Below are positions 8,091 to 16,683 of a DNA stretch of 64,000 nucleotides, piece by piece. Within the stretch, counting starts at the first letter, position 1, and every line of letters begins with the position of its first letter. The translations under genes were made by a program, and so were the position numbers. The DNA comes from Ovoidimarina sediminis (GTDB lineage: Bacteria > Pseudomonadota > Alphaproteobacteria > Rhodobacterales > Rhodobacteraceae). The stretch covers positions 1 to 64,000 of the forward strand of contig NZ_JAWHTE010000018.1 of assembly GCF_032586175.1 (NCBI RefSeq). Reading direction: 5' to 3'. Under the pieces are notes generated by a model. That model was not told the origin of the DNA and ran no database searches. It worked only from the letters and a program-made list of their open reading frames with translations.

Positions 8091-8837
8091 TCAGCGTACG
8101 GCTTCGATCGGCCCCTCGGCCCGGCCATTGATGAACTGCTCGACGTAAGGGTCGCCGCAGGCATCCATCTCGCCCACGGGTCCCGTCCACCGGATCTTCC
8201 CGGCGTGAAGCATCGCCACCTTGTCGGCGATCGCACGCACACTCGTCATGTCGTGGGTGATCGTCATCGCGGTTGCCCCCATTTCGACGACGATCTCCCG
8301 GATCAGATCGTTGATCACGCCGGACATGATCGGGTCCAGGCCGGTGGTCGGCTCATCGAAGAAGATTACCTCGGGCTCGGCGGCGATCGCACGGGCGAGG
8401 CCCACGCGCTTCTGCATCCCGCCCGACAGTTCGGCGGGGTAAAGATCGGCCACATCCGGCGTCAGCCCCACGCGCCGCAGCTTCTCGATTGCGATGTCAC
8501 GCGCTTCCGCCCGCGGCCGCTTGAGCGATCCGCGCAGAAGACGGAAGGCCACATTCTGCCAGACGGTCAGGGAGTCAAACAGCGCACCTCCCTGAAACAG
8601 CATGCCGAACCGGGCAAGAAAGGCGTCGCGCGGCTCTTTCTCCACATCCTTCCCGTCAAGCAGGATCTTCCCGCCATCGGGATGGATGAGCCCCAGGATG
8701 CATTTGATCGTCACCGACTTCCCCGTGCCGGATCCGCCGATGATCACCATGCTTTCGCCCGTGCCTACGGTCAGATCAATGCCGCGCAGCACCTCCTTCG
8801 GCCCGAACGCCTTTGTCACGCCCTTCATCTCGATCAT
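8091..8837 (-). CDS. ABC transporter ATP-binding protein, MlaF-like
   Basis: The ATPase subunit of a Mla/MCE-type lipid transporter, 248 aa. It has Walker A GGSGTGKS, signature LSGGMQKR and Walker B VIFFDEPTTGLDP, with the extended switch seen in MlaF. The start at 8837 overlaps the permease stop by 4 bp; a longer frame reaching 8966 would add residues encoded inside the permease gene. It works with the MlaE-like permease next to it to move phospholipids between inner and outer membranes. The MCE-domain substrate protein (MlaD) is not next to it. Confidence 0.9.
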   Translation of the reverse strand: MIEMKGVTKAFGPKEVLRGIDLTVGTGESMVIIGGSGTGKSVTIKCILGLIHPDGGKILLDGKDVEKEPRDAFLARFGMLFQGGALFDSLTVWQNVAFRLLRGSLKRPRAEARDIAIEKLRRVGLTPDVADLYPAELSGGMQKRVGLARAIAAEPEVIFFDEPTTGLDPIMSGVINDLIREIVVEMGATAMTITHDMTSVRAIADKVAMLHAGKIRWTGPVGEMDACGDPYVEQFINGRAEGPIEAVR

Positions 8838-9607
8838 GCGGAGAAAAACACCTCCGTCAGAAGGTAGTTCGAGGCGAGTATCAGAATGGAAGCGGAAACG
8901 ACGGCCTGCGTCGTGGCGCGGCCCACGCCTTGTGCGCCCCGGCCTGAACTCATCCCGTGATAGCACCCCATCGTGGCGACGATGAACCCGAACACCGCCG
9001 CCTTCACCAGGCCAGACACGACGTCGCCTGTTTCAAGGAAGTTCAGGGTGTTCGTCATATACGCCCCGGCATTGAAGTCGAGCCGCAGCGTGCCGACGAG
9101 GTATCCCCCCATAATTCCAATGATATCTCCGATCGCGACCAGGATCGGAAGCGTCACGACCGCCGCAAGAATTCGCGGGACAGTGAGGTATTTCATCGGA
9201 TGGGTCGAAAGCGTCGTCAGCGCATCGATCTGTTCGGTCACCTTCATCGTGCCGATCTCGGCCGCGATCGAGGCCGCCACGCGGCCGGCAACCATCAGCC
9301 CGCCAAGGACGGGGCCCAACTCCCGCACGATCCCGATCGCAACGATTGAGGGCACGACGGTTTCGGCATTGAACCGCGCGCCGCCGGCATAGATCTGAAG
9401 TGCCAGCGCGCCGCCGGTAAAGAGTGCCGTCAGTCCAACGACCGGAAGCGACAGCCAACCGATCAGAAACAGCTGCTGCACGAATTCCTTCGGATAGAAT
9501 GGCGGCCGCACCACATGGCTCACCGCCGTCCCGGCATAGATCGCGATCCTGCCGATGGTGGCCAGCATCGAATGCGTGCCTCGGCCGATTGCGGCGAGCG
9601 GGTTCAT
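8834..9607 (-). CDS. MlaE family ABC transporter permease
   Basis: A 257-aa inner-membrane permease with five or so hydrophobic segments and the conserved MlaE features GGLMVAGRVAASIAAEIGTM and EQIDALTTLSTHP. It pairs with the downstream ATPase in a retrograde or anterograde phospholipid transporter. The gene is joined by 4-bp overlaps on both sides (alr upstream, ATPase downstream), so the three form a tight operon. No MlaD-like gene follows. Confidence 0.92.
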   Translation of the reverse strand: MNPLAAIGRGTHSMLATIGRIAIYAGTAVSHVVRPPFYPKEFVQQLFLIGWLSLPVVGLTALFTGGALALQIYAGGARFNAETVVPSIVAIGIVRELGPVLGGLMVAGRVAASIAAEIGTMKVTEQIDALTTLSTHPMKYLTVPRILAAVVTLPILVAIGDIIGIMGGYLVGTLRLDFNAGAYMTNTLNFLETGDVVSGLVKAAVFGFIVATMGCYHGMSSGRGAQGVGRATTQAVVSASILILASNYLLTEVFFSA

Positions 9608-10647
9608 GGCGCGCCTCCCACATACCGCCGCTCGTAGCGCGACCCGAGCGAGGTAAGGATCTCATAGCCGATCGTACCAGCCGCATGGGCCAGGTGATCG
9701 ACCGTCTGTTCGCGCGACAGAAGCTGCAACGTGTCGGGCGTTTCGTCCAGCCCCGTAATGTCCACGGTCAGAAGATCCATCGAAACGCGCCCGGCAAGCG
9801 GGCAGGGCCGTCCGTCGTGCCAGAGGCGTGCGCGCCCGCCCATGGCGCGGATCAACCCATCCGCGTAACCCGCCGCAAGTGTCGCGATCCGCACGGGCCG
9901 CGTGGCGGCCCAGGTGTTGCCGTAGCCCACCGTTTCGCCCGCTGCGACCTCGCGCACCTGTATGACGGGCAGATCGAGCGTGACGACTGGCTCCGCCGCC
10001 GCGAAGGGTTCGCCGCCATAAAGGCCCACGCCCGGCCGGGTGCGGTGGAAATGAAATGCCTCGCCCAGAAGCGTCCCGCCGGTCGCGGCCAGCGACAAGG
10101 GCGCCTCCACCCCCTCGGTCATCCCGCGGAAGGCGTCGAGCTGGCGGGCATTCATCGGGTGATCCGGCTCGTCGGCGCAGGCAAGGTGGCTTGCGATGAG
10201 GCGCGGGTTTCGCGCCAGAAGGTCGTCCCGAAGCGCCGCCCATTCCGCGGGCTCCATGCCCAGCCTGTTCATACCGGTATCAAGTTGCACCGCGAAGGGG
10301 CGGTCGGCCATGCCCGAGACATGCCGTTTGACCTGCGCGCCCGAATTCAGCATCGGGATCAGATCGAGATCACGGATCATGTCGTGATCGCCTGCCATGT
10401 GGCCCGCGAAGACATAGATTTCAGGCCCCGGCCCAAGCGCCCGCCGAAGCGCGCCGCCCTCTTCGGCGACCGCGACGAAGAAAGCATCGGCACCTGCACG
10501 CCTGAGAACCGGCGCAACTTTCTCTGCGCCAAGGCCATAGGCATCCGCCTTCACCACTGCGCCCGCCCGGCCGCCGGCGCGCGCGTCAAGCGTCCACCAG
10601 TTCGCGGTGATCGCGTCGAGATCGATTGTCAGCCTGCCCGTGCCCAT
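9604..10647 (-). CDS. alr: Alanine racemase
   Basis: A PLP enzyme that interconverts L- and D-alanine for peptidoglycan. The 347-aa protein has the PLP lysine in VVKADAYGLG (Lys33) and the C-terminal-domain catalytic Tyr region VGYGNTWAATRP, followed by a normal beta-barrel domain. The length is standard. It is the first gene of the alr-mlaE-mlaF operon and is coupled to mlaE by an ATGA overlap. This gives a cell-envelope operon: a peptidoglycan precursor with lipid transport. Confidence 0.95.
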   Translation of the reverse strand: MGTGRLTIDLDAITANWWTLDARAGGRAGAVVKADAYGLGAEKVAPVLRRAGADAFFVAVAEEGGALRRALGPGPEIYVFAGHMAGDHDMIRDLDLIPMLNSGAQVKRHVSGMADRPFAVQLDTGMNRLGMEPAEWAALRDDLLARNPRLIASHLACADEPDHPMNARQLDAFRGMTEGVEAPLSLAATGGTLLGEAFHFHRTRPGVGLYGGEPFAAAEPVVTLDLPVIQVREVAAGETVGYGNTWAATRPVRIATLAAGYADGLIRAMGGRARLWHDGRPCPLAGRVSMDLLTVDITGLDETPDTLQLLSREQTVDHLAHAAGTIGYEILTSLGSRYERRYVGGAP

Positions 10648-10690
10648 GGGCCTCTTCTGACAGGCCCGGGCGTGGCGTCAAGGCCTCCGC

Positions 10691-11485
10691 TCAGGGGCCC
10701 TCCCAGAAGCGGCGGTTCCGCTCCCAGATCTTTTCACCGATCATGCAGTCATAGCCGTCCGGGCCGGCCCCTATATGCTGGGCGTGCCAGAGCCGTGGCT
10801 GGCGTTCTCCGGCGATCTCCCAGACGAGTTTCTTGCGCACGGCGCCCGCGAATTCCGACCAGTCGCGAACAGGAATCGAGAAGGCGCCCGGCCCGCCGAT
10901 CACGCAGGATGCATAGTAAAGATCCAGGTCCTCCAGGTGCCAGCGCACGCCAAGCCCGTCACGGGTCATGAGCGGCAGGCCGTTGATCGTTATGCCGCGT
11001 TCAAGCACCACACGGCGGGCGGCCAGAACCGGCGCGCCCGAATTGTTCGGCCCGTCACCCGAAACATCTATAACCTGCCGCAACCCTATGAATTCATTGT
11101 TCCGAAGCCCTTCGGCGGCATATCGTAACGCCCCCGAGATCGAGGTGCGCCTCAGCCCCGGATCAAAATGGGTTTCAATCCGGCGGGCGAAGGCCTCGGC
11201 TTCGGCGCGGTTGCGGATCAGCGTCCATGGCACGACCTCCCGCTGCGAGGTCGATCCGGCCCATTCGACATAGGTGAGTGCGATCTGCCCGATCAGCCCG
11301 CCTTCGATCGCCGCGATCACCTCGTCTGACCGAAGCGCCTCGGCATATCCCCTTCGCTGGATCTCGAGTTCCGCAGGCGACATCGAGCGCGACACGTCGA
11401 CCGCAAGGAAAAGTTCCACGTCGACCTCCTCGGCCCGGAGCGGGGCGGTAAGGAGAAGAAGGCAGCACAAAACGAGGATCCGCAT
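10691..11485 (-). CDS. DUF1194 secreted VWA protein
   Basis: A 264-aa protein with a Sec signal peptide (residues 1-18, cleavage after PLRA). The mature part is a VWA fold with the intact MIDAS motif D30-V-S32-R-S34 near its N-terminus. It matches the DUF1194 family, which is frequent in Rhodobacterales and has no known biochemical role. Presumably periplasmic. Two cysteines late in the mature protein (in YYASCVIGG and YDCMIGEKIW) could form a disulfide. It is separated from alr by only 43 bp and may share its transcript. Confidence 0.85.
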   Translation of the reverse strand: MRILVLCCLLLLTAPLRAEEVDVELFLAVDVSRSMSPAELEIQRRGYAEALRSDEVIAAIEGGLIGQIALTYVEWAGSTSQREVVPWTLIRNRAEAEAFARRIETHFDPGLRRTSISGALRYAAEGLRNNEFIGLRQVIDVSGDGPNNSGAPVLAARRVVLERGITINGLPLMTRDGLGVRWHLEDLDLYYASCVIGGPGAFSIPVRDWSEFAGAVRKKLVWEIAGERQPRLWHAQHIGAGPDGYDCMIGEKIWERNRRFWEGP

Positions 11486-11558
11486 GATCCGATCATGACG
11501 CGGGCCCGAGGCCTCTGTCTATTCACTTCATCTTGGGCAGACTGCGCAAAAGGCATGA

Positions 11559-11576
11559 CCTGGCCGCAAGGCCAGG
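11559..11576. terminator. Hairpin downstream of dnaB
   Basis: A perfect 7-bp stem CCTGGCC-GCAA-GGCCAGG lies 15 bp past the dnaB stop. There is no T-run, so intrinsic termination is uncertain. The 3' arm is part of a 14-bp sequence repeated at 13125-13138 on the other side of dnaB. Confidence 0.45.
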
Positions 11577-11590
11577 CAATTCCCTTTCGC

Positions 11591-13078
11591 TCAGAAGTCG
11601 CTGTCGCCGCCCTGTTGCCACGGCTTGACGAGGTTGCCGAAACGGGTGAACCGGCCCTCGAAGCTCAGCTCAACGGTGCCGATCGGCCCGTGGCGCTGCT
11701 TGCCTATGATTACTTCGGCGCGGCCATGGAGGCGTTCCATCTCCTCCTGCCACTGCGCCATCTTCTCCAGCTCGTGATCGCCGGGCTTCTCGCGTTCCTT
11801 GTAGTATTCCTCGCGGAAGATGAACATCACCACATCCGCGTCCTGTTCGATCGATCCCGATTCCCTCAGGTCCGACAGCTGCGGGCGCTTGTCCTCGCGC
11901 GACTCGACCTGTCGTGAAAGCTGCGAGAGCGCGATGACCGGAATATCGAGTTCCTTCGCGATGGCCTTCAGACCTTGCGTGATTTCCGAAACCTCATTCA
12001 CCCGGCTGTCCTTCGCGCTCGCGGGCCGCACAAGCTGCAGGTAGTCGACGAAAAGAACGTCAAGCCCATGCTCGCGCTTCAGTCGCCGCGCGCGGGCGGC
12101 AAGCTGGCTGATCGGCAGGGCTGGCGTGTCGTCGATGTAAAGCGGGCAAGCCTCGAGCGTCTTCGCGGCCTCGACGAAGCGCCGGAACTCCGCTTCGGTC
12201 ATGTCGCCCCGCCGGATCTGTTCCGACGGCACTTCCGAAGCCTCCGACAGGATCCGCGCGGCCAGCTGTTCGGCACTCATTTCGAGGGAAAAGAAACCGA
12301 CGCAGCCACCTTCGACTGCGCCGGTACTGCCATCAGGCTTCTGCCCTCGTTTGTAGGCTTTCGCGATATTGAACGCGATATTCACGGCAAGAGAGGTCTT
12401 GCCCATAGATGGACGGGCGGCGAGTATCAGAAGGTCGGACTTGTGAAGCCCGCCCAGTTTCTTGTCGAGGTCGATCAGGTCGGTGGGAATCCCCGCCATG
12501 CCGCCATCGCGCTGATAAGCGGCGTTCGCCACATTCACCGCATCCGTCACAGCCTTGAGAAAGCTCTGAAATCCCTGGCTGGCCTGGCCGGCTTCGCCAA
12601 GCTGGTACAGCGCCTGTTCCGCCTCGACGATCAGGTCCTTCGGTTCGCGGGCCACATCGACCTGCTGGGCTGAATCGGTCATCGACCGGCCGATGTCCAT
12701 CAGGCTCCGCCGGATCGCCAGATCGTGGATCATCTGCGCGTAGTCGCGGGCGGCGAAAGATGAGATCGCGGCACCTGCAAGCCGCGCGAGATAGGCCGCG
12801 CCGCCAAGTTCCTTCAACCCCTCGTCGTCCTCAAGGAACGCTTTAAGCGTGACGGGTGAGGCCAGTGCATTCTTCGAGATCCGAGCCGCCGCAACCTCCC
12901 AGATCCGGGCATGCACCGGTTCATAGAAATGCGCCTCGGAAATGATCGAGGCGACCCGGTCGTAAAGCTCGTTATTGGTAAGGATCGCGCCAAGAAGCTG
13001 CTGCTCGGCTTCGACATTATGAGGGACCGTCGCCGCCTCTTCGGCAGGCACGTCACCTACACGCGCAACCTGGTTCAT
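11591..13078 (-). CDS. dnaB: Replicative DNA helicase DnaB
   Basis: The hexameric helicase that unwinds DNA at the replication fork. The 495-aa protein has the N-terminal primase-interaction domain (HNVEAEQQLLGAIL at 20-33), the linker, and a RecA-like motor with Walker A ARPSMGKTSL at 221-230 and FVDYLQL. The C-terminus contains the usual KQRHGPIGTVEL arginine-finger region. No intein is present. About 190 bp of non-coding DNA separates it from pyrE and holds one near-consensus DnaA box. Confidence 0.96.
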   Translation of the reverse strand: MNQVARVGDVPAEEAATVPHNVEAEQQLLGAILTNNELYDRVASIISEAHFYEPVHARIWEVAAARISKNALASPVTLKAFLEDDEGLKELGGAAYLARLAGAAISSFAARDYAQMIHDLAIRRSLMDIGRSMTDSAQQVDVAREPKDLIVEAEQALYQLGEAGQASQGFQSFLKAVTDAVNVANAAYQRDGGMAGIPTDLIDLDKKLGGLHKSDLLILAARPSMGKTSLAVNIAFNIAKAYKRGQKPDGSTGAVEGGCVGFFSLEMSAEQLAARILSEASEVPSEQIRRGDMTEAEFRRFVEAAKTLEACPLYIDDTPALPISQLAARARRLKREHGLDVLFVDYLQLVRPASAKDSRVNEVSEITQGLKAIAKELDIPVIALSQLSRQVESREDKRPQLSDLRESGSIEQDADVVMFIFREEYYKEREKPGDHELEKMAQWQEEMERLHGRAEVIIGKQRHGPIGTVELSFEGRFTRFGNLVKPWQQGGDSDF

Positions 13079-13268
13079 ACCCGCTCCCGCCTTCTTTTCT
13101 CGTTAGGCCTAGCGGCGTAGCCCGAAGGCCAGGCAATTGGCAATCTGGAAATCCCTGTGGATAGCCTGTGGACCACCTCTATAACACAATATCACGTGGA
13201 AATCACGCAGTGACACACATGATACTGTGGGAATGCTGTTTAAAAAATTGTTACGAATGAGCCACTGC

Positions 13269-13958
13269 TCAATCGGCGATCTTCGCGCCTCGCGCCTCCT
13301 GCCAGGCCCGTGGTGCGGCCAAAAAGGCCTTCACTTCCGACAGGGTCGCAGCGTCGAATTTTCCTTCCGCGCGGGCCACTTCCACAACATCCTTCCAGGT
13401 GCACAGACGGTGGAGTCTGACGCCTTCCGAAGCCAGTTTCTCCTCCGCCCCGGGGAAGATCCCGTAGAAGAAGATCACGGCCGTGTGGCCGCAGCTTGCC
13501 CCCGTTTCCCGAATCGCCTCGACGAAGGAAAGCTTCGATCCCCCGTCGGTGGCGAGGTCCTCGACAAGCAGAACCCGGTCGCCTTCGCCCATCACCCCTT
13601 CGATCCGTGCGTTCCGCCCATAGCCTTTCGGTTTCTTCCGAACGTAGGTCATGGGAAGCGCCAGGCGTTCCGCCATCAGTGCGCCGAAGGGGATGCCTGC
13701 CGTTTCGCCGCCGGCCACGTTCGTGAAGGCTTCGAACCCGGCTTCCCGCATGACTGTCACCGCCAGGAAATCCATCAGCGTCGTCCGCACGCGCGGGAAG
13801 CTGATCAGCTTGCGGCAATCGATATAGGTGGGCGAGGGCAGGCCGCTCGAAAGCGTAAACGGCTCCTCTGCATTGAAATGGATCGCCTCGACCTCCAGAA
13901 GCATCGACGCGGTCAGCCGGGCGATTTCGTCTTGCGGGGGGAAGCTCGTGGGGATCAT
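13269..13958 (-). CDS. pyrE: Orotate phosphoribosyltransferase
   Basis: Joins orotate to PRPP to give OMP in de novo pyrimidine synthesis. The 229-aa protein has the PRPP-binding signature VLLVEDLATDGGSK and the flexible-loop RKKPKGYGRNARIEG. It is encoded directly downstream of pyrC on the same strand, with 70 bp between them. That gap holds a perfect 18-bp tandem duplication. pyrC-pyrE is a natural pathway pair. Confidence 0.95.
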   Translation of the reverse strand: MIPTSFPPQDEIARLTASMLLEVEAIHFNAEEPFTLSSGLPSPTYIDCRKLISFPRVRTTLMDFLAVTVMREAGFEAFTNVAGGETAGIPFGALMAERLALPMTYVRKKPKGYGRNARIEGVMGEGDRVLLVEDLATDGGSKLSFVEAIRETGASCGHTAVIFFYGIFPGAEEKLASEGVRLHRLCTWKDVVEVARAEGKFDAATLSEVKAFLAAPRAWQEARGAKIAD

Positions 13959-13990
13959 CTCTCGTTCCTTTGCGTGGTCCTCGGGGCAGT

Positions 13991-14026
13991 GTCTTCCAGT
14001 GGCGCTGCGTCTTCCAGTGGCGCTGC
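13991..14026. repeat. Perfect 18-bp tandem duplication between pyrC and pyrE
   Basis: Two exact head-to-tail copies of GTCTTCCAGTGGCGCTGC, starting 3 bp beyond the pyrC stop codon. They look like a recent slippage duplication in the pyrC-pyrE spacer. Confidence 0.9.
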
Positions 14027-14028
14027 CC

Positions 14029-15069
14029 TCAGTCGACGACCCTCCAGTAAAGCGGCATGCCGGGGTCGAAAACGGTCACCGGGCCGTCGCCCGTCTCGAT
14101 CTGGGCGGGGTACTCGACCGGCGGGCCCTTTTCGAGCGTCACCGTGCCGTCGTTCAGCGGCAGGCGATAGAAGCGCGGCCCATACTCCGAGACAAACCCT
14201 TCCAGCCGGTCCAGCGCGCCATCCTCCTCGAAGACCTGAGCGAGGATCGAAAGCCCATTGGGTGCTGTGAAACACCCGGCGCACCCGCAGGGTTGAAGCT
14301 TCGCCGCATCGGTATGGGGGGCGGAGTCTGTGCCGAGGAAGAAGGTCGGATCACCCGAAGTCGCGGCGGCCCTGAGGGCGATGCGATGCTCCTCGCGCTT
14401 CGCGACCGGCAGGCAATAGTAATGGGGCCGGATCCCGCCTGCGAGAATGTGGTTTCGGTTGATCACGAGGTGGTGGACGGTGATCGTGCCTGCGATCGTG
14501 TCGCCGCCCCCGGCCACGTAATCCACCCCGTCCTTCGTCGTAATGTGCTCCATCACCACCCGAAGCTCCGGAATCTCGCGCCGGATCGGGTCAAGCACGC
14601 GTTCGATGAACGCCGCCTCGCGGTCGAAGATGTCAACTTCCGGGTTGGTAACCTCGCCGTGCACGCACAACGGCAAACCGATCTGCGCCATCGTCTCCAG
14701 AACACGGGTGACCTTCTTGAAGTCGCGAACGCCGGACTGGGAGTTCGTCGTGGCACCTGCAGGGTACAGTTTCAGCGCGTGGATCAGGCCGATCTCTGCC
14801 GCCGCGCGCACGTCGCGCACCTCCGTGTCCTCCGTCAGGTACAGCGTCATCAGCGGCTTGAAATCAGAATTCTTCGGCTTCGCCCACATGATCCGGTCGC
14901 GGTAATCGGCGGCATCAGCGGCCGTGACCACCGGTGGAACGAGGTTCGGCATGATGATCGCGCGTGCGAAGTGGCGTGTGGTCTCGGGAAGGACGGCCTT
15001 CAGCATCTCACCGTCGCGCAGATGCAGGTGCCAGTCGTCGGGGCGGCGGATTGTAAGACGATCGGTCAT
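14029..15069 (-). CDS. pyrC: Dihydroorotase (class II)
   Basis: Closes N-carbamoyl-aspartate to dihydroorotate in pyrimidine synthesis. The 346-aa length and the motifs DDWHLHLRDGEM (metal-binding HxH), KLYPAGATTNS (carbamylated Lys) and HGEVTNPEVD with VVMEHITT (metal His) fit the compact E. coli-type class II enzyme. A downstream Asp in FLGTDSAPH supplies the last metal ligand. It is upstream of pyrE and probably co-transcribed. Confidence 0.95.
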   Translation of the reverse strand: MTDRLTIRRPDDWHLHLRDGEMLKAVLPETTRHFARAIIMPNLVPPVVTAADAADYRDRIMWAKPKNSDFKPLMTLYLTEDTEVRDVRAAAEIGLIHALKLYPAGATTNSQSGVRDFKKVTRVLETMAQIGLPLCVHGEVTNPEVDIFDREAAFIERVLDPIRREIPELRVVMEHITTKDGVDYVAGGGDTIAGTITVHHLVINRNHILAGGIRPHYYCLPVAKREEHRIALRAAATSGDPTFFLGTDSAPHTDAAKLQPCGCAGCFTAPNGLSILAQVFEEDGALDRLEGFVSEYGPRFYRLPLNDGTVTLEKGPPVEYPAQIETGDGPVTVFDPGMPLYWRVVD

Positions 15070-15247
15070 GGGGCCGGGGCGTATCCGATACCCTCGTCAG
15101 ACACCAGAGGCGAGGTTTGCATGTTTTTTGGGCACACGCCCGCGAAGGCGGCGAGCGCAGGCGAAATGACGCCGGGTGCCATTGCACCTCCCCTTGGCGT
15201 GACTAGGGTGGGAGCACCCGCAGTCACGGAACACCGCGCCGCCTTCT

Positions 15248-16063
15248 ATGCTCGACACCCAGATGACAGCAATGCAGCGTATGCGCGGCCGCGCTGCGGT
15301 TTCAATCGGCACGGGCGGGCTTGAGCGCCTGGCGCAAGCCGGTTCCGCCAAGGCCTTCCTGCCGCGAACGCACGCGGCCACACCCGAGATCGTGTTTCTC
15401 AACACAGCCGGCGGTCTGACGGGCGGTGACCGGCTGAGGTATGGCCTGTCCGTGGGAAAGGGCGCGTGGATCACGGGCACCACACAGACGGCCGAACGCG
15501 CCTACCGCGCCGGTGCGGGCGAGGCAGATGTCGATGTTGACCTGCGCGTGGGCGCGGGCGGGCGCGTTGACTGGCTTCCGCAGGAGACGATTCTTTTCGA
15601 AGGTGCAGGGCTCGCCCGGCGGACCGAGATTCATCTCGATGCGGGGGCCGCTTGCCTGCTGTCGGAAATGGTCGTGCTTGGTCGGGAAGCCATGGGCGAG
15701 ACGGTGACGAACCTGTCTTTCACCGATATGCGGCGCGTCTTTCGCTCGGGGCGCCCGGTCTGGACCGAGCCGCTCGAGATCGGGACATCCCAGCTGTCAG
15801 AGCCAAGCGCATCGGCCGGGCTCGAGGGCGCGCGGGCGTTCGCGACAGTGGCCTTCATCGCGCCCGCGGCCGAAGACAGGCTGAGCGCGCTCAGGGCGTG
15901 CATCGACGGGGCGCCGGACGGCCTGCGCGTCGCAGCAAGCGGATGGGACGGAAAGCTCATCCTGCGCGCCGTCTCAACGGAACCGGCGGCTTTGCGGCGT
16001 GTCTTGCGCAATGTACTTGAATACCTCCGGGGCGCACCGCTTCCCCGGGTTTGGCAAGGATAG
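15248..16063 (+). CDS. ureD: Urease accessory protein UreD (UreH)
   Basis: The scaffold of the urease activation complex; it binds the apo-urease and recruits UreF and UreG for nickel delivery. The 271-aa protein has the family motifs LNTAGGLTGGDRL near 55-67 and TGTTQTAERAYRA near 77-89. The start is uncertain: there is no clear SD before the ATG at 15248, and ATGs at 15263 and 15272 are alternatives. It is the first gene of the urease operon and is followed 9 bp later by ureA. Confidence 0.92.
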   Translation: MLDTQMTAMQRMRGRAAVSIGTGGLERLAQAGSAKAFLPRTHAATPEIVFLNTAGGLTGGDRLRYGLSVGKGAWITGTTQTAERAYRAGAGEADVDVDLRVGAGGRVDWLPQETILFEGAGLARRTEIHLDAGAACLLSEMVVLGREAMGETVTNLSFTDMRRVFRSGRPVWTEPLEIGTSQLSEPSASAGLEGARAFATVAFIAPAAEDRLSALRACIDGAPDGLRVAASGWDGKLILRAVSTEPAALRRVLRNVLEYLRGAPLPRVWQG

Positions 16064-16072
16064 GGACGGGAC

Positions 16073-16375
16073 ATGAACCTGACACCTCGGGAAAAGGACA
16101 AGCTTCTGGTCAGCGTCGCGGCCATGGTCGCACGCAACCGGCTGGCGCGCGGGGTAAAACTCAACCACCCCGAAGCGATTGCGCTGATCACCGATTTCGT
16201 CGTGGAAGGCGCGCGCGACGGCCGCTCCGTCGCCGATCTGATGGAGGCGGGCGCCCATGTCGTCCGCAAGGATCAGTGCATGGAGGGAATCGCCGAGATG
16301 ATTCATGATGTACAGGTGGAAGCGACCTTTCCGGACGGAACGAAGCTCGTGACCGTCCACCACCCGATCCGCTAG
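16073..16375 (+). CDS. ureA: Urease subunit gamma
   Basis: The small structural subunit (100 aa, the standard size) of the nickel urease that hydrolyses urea to ammonia and carbamate. Typical features are the start MNLTPREKDKLLV, LNHPEAIALI and the ending PDGTKLVTVHHPIR. It is encoded between ureD and a small membrane-protein gene and is kept separate from ureB, not fused. Confidence 0.97.
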   Translation: MNLTPREKDKLLVSVAAMVARNRLARGVKLNHPEAIALITDFVVEGARDGRSVADLMEAGAHVVRKDQCMEGIAEMIHDVQVEATFPDGTKLVTVHHPIR

Positions 16376-16389
16376 CTGGGAGAATCCAG

Positions 16390-16683
16390 ATGCTTGCAAC
16401 CGTCATTCTCGGGATCGCCGCCGGTGCGGCAGCGCCCTACGCCGAACCTCATGTAAAGAAACTCCTCGAAGGCGTGCTCCTTTCCGATGCGCCGATGAGC
16501 GAACTCGAACTCCGTGTTTTCAGCTTCGCGATCTGCCTGATCGGCGCAGCTATCCTGGCCTCTGTCTTCGGCAACGGTTCGGCTTTCGCGCTGGCGGTCG
16601 GCGCTGCTCTTGGCGTCTTCGGGCCCCGGATCATCGATCGTATCCAGAAGCGCCAGGCGCCCGACTACGGAGACGAGCTGTGA
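16390..16683 (+). CDS. Small membrane protein in urease operon (97 aa)
   Basis: Function unknown. The 97-aa product has a short N-terminal hydrophobic stretch (about 2-15) and one long hydrophobic region (about 45-78) that could form two membrane helices, then a basic RIIDRIQKRQ tail. GGGAG precedes the ATG. It overlaps the GTG start of ureB by 4 bp, so translation is coupled to ureB. That placement between the gamma and beta subunit genes argues for real expression with urease. A role in membrane association or in urea or ammonia movement is only a guess. Confidence 0.8.
   Translation: MLATVILGIAAGAAAPYAEPHVKKLLEGVLLSDAPMSELELRVFSFAICLIGAAILASVFGNGSAFALAVGAALGVFGPRIIDRIQKRQAPDYGDEL

Noticed and set aside
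11527..11541. Sequence resembling the tail of the 43-bp repeat (reverse orientation)
   Set aside because: Only about 10 bases match and the hairpin part is missing; could be chance.
13156..13164. TGTGGATAG, one mismatch from a DnaA box, upstream of dnaB
   Set aside because: A single imperfect box near a replication gene is suggestive, but one copy is too little to claim DnaA control.
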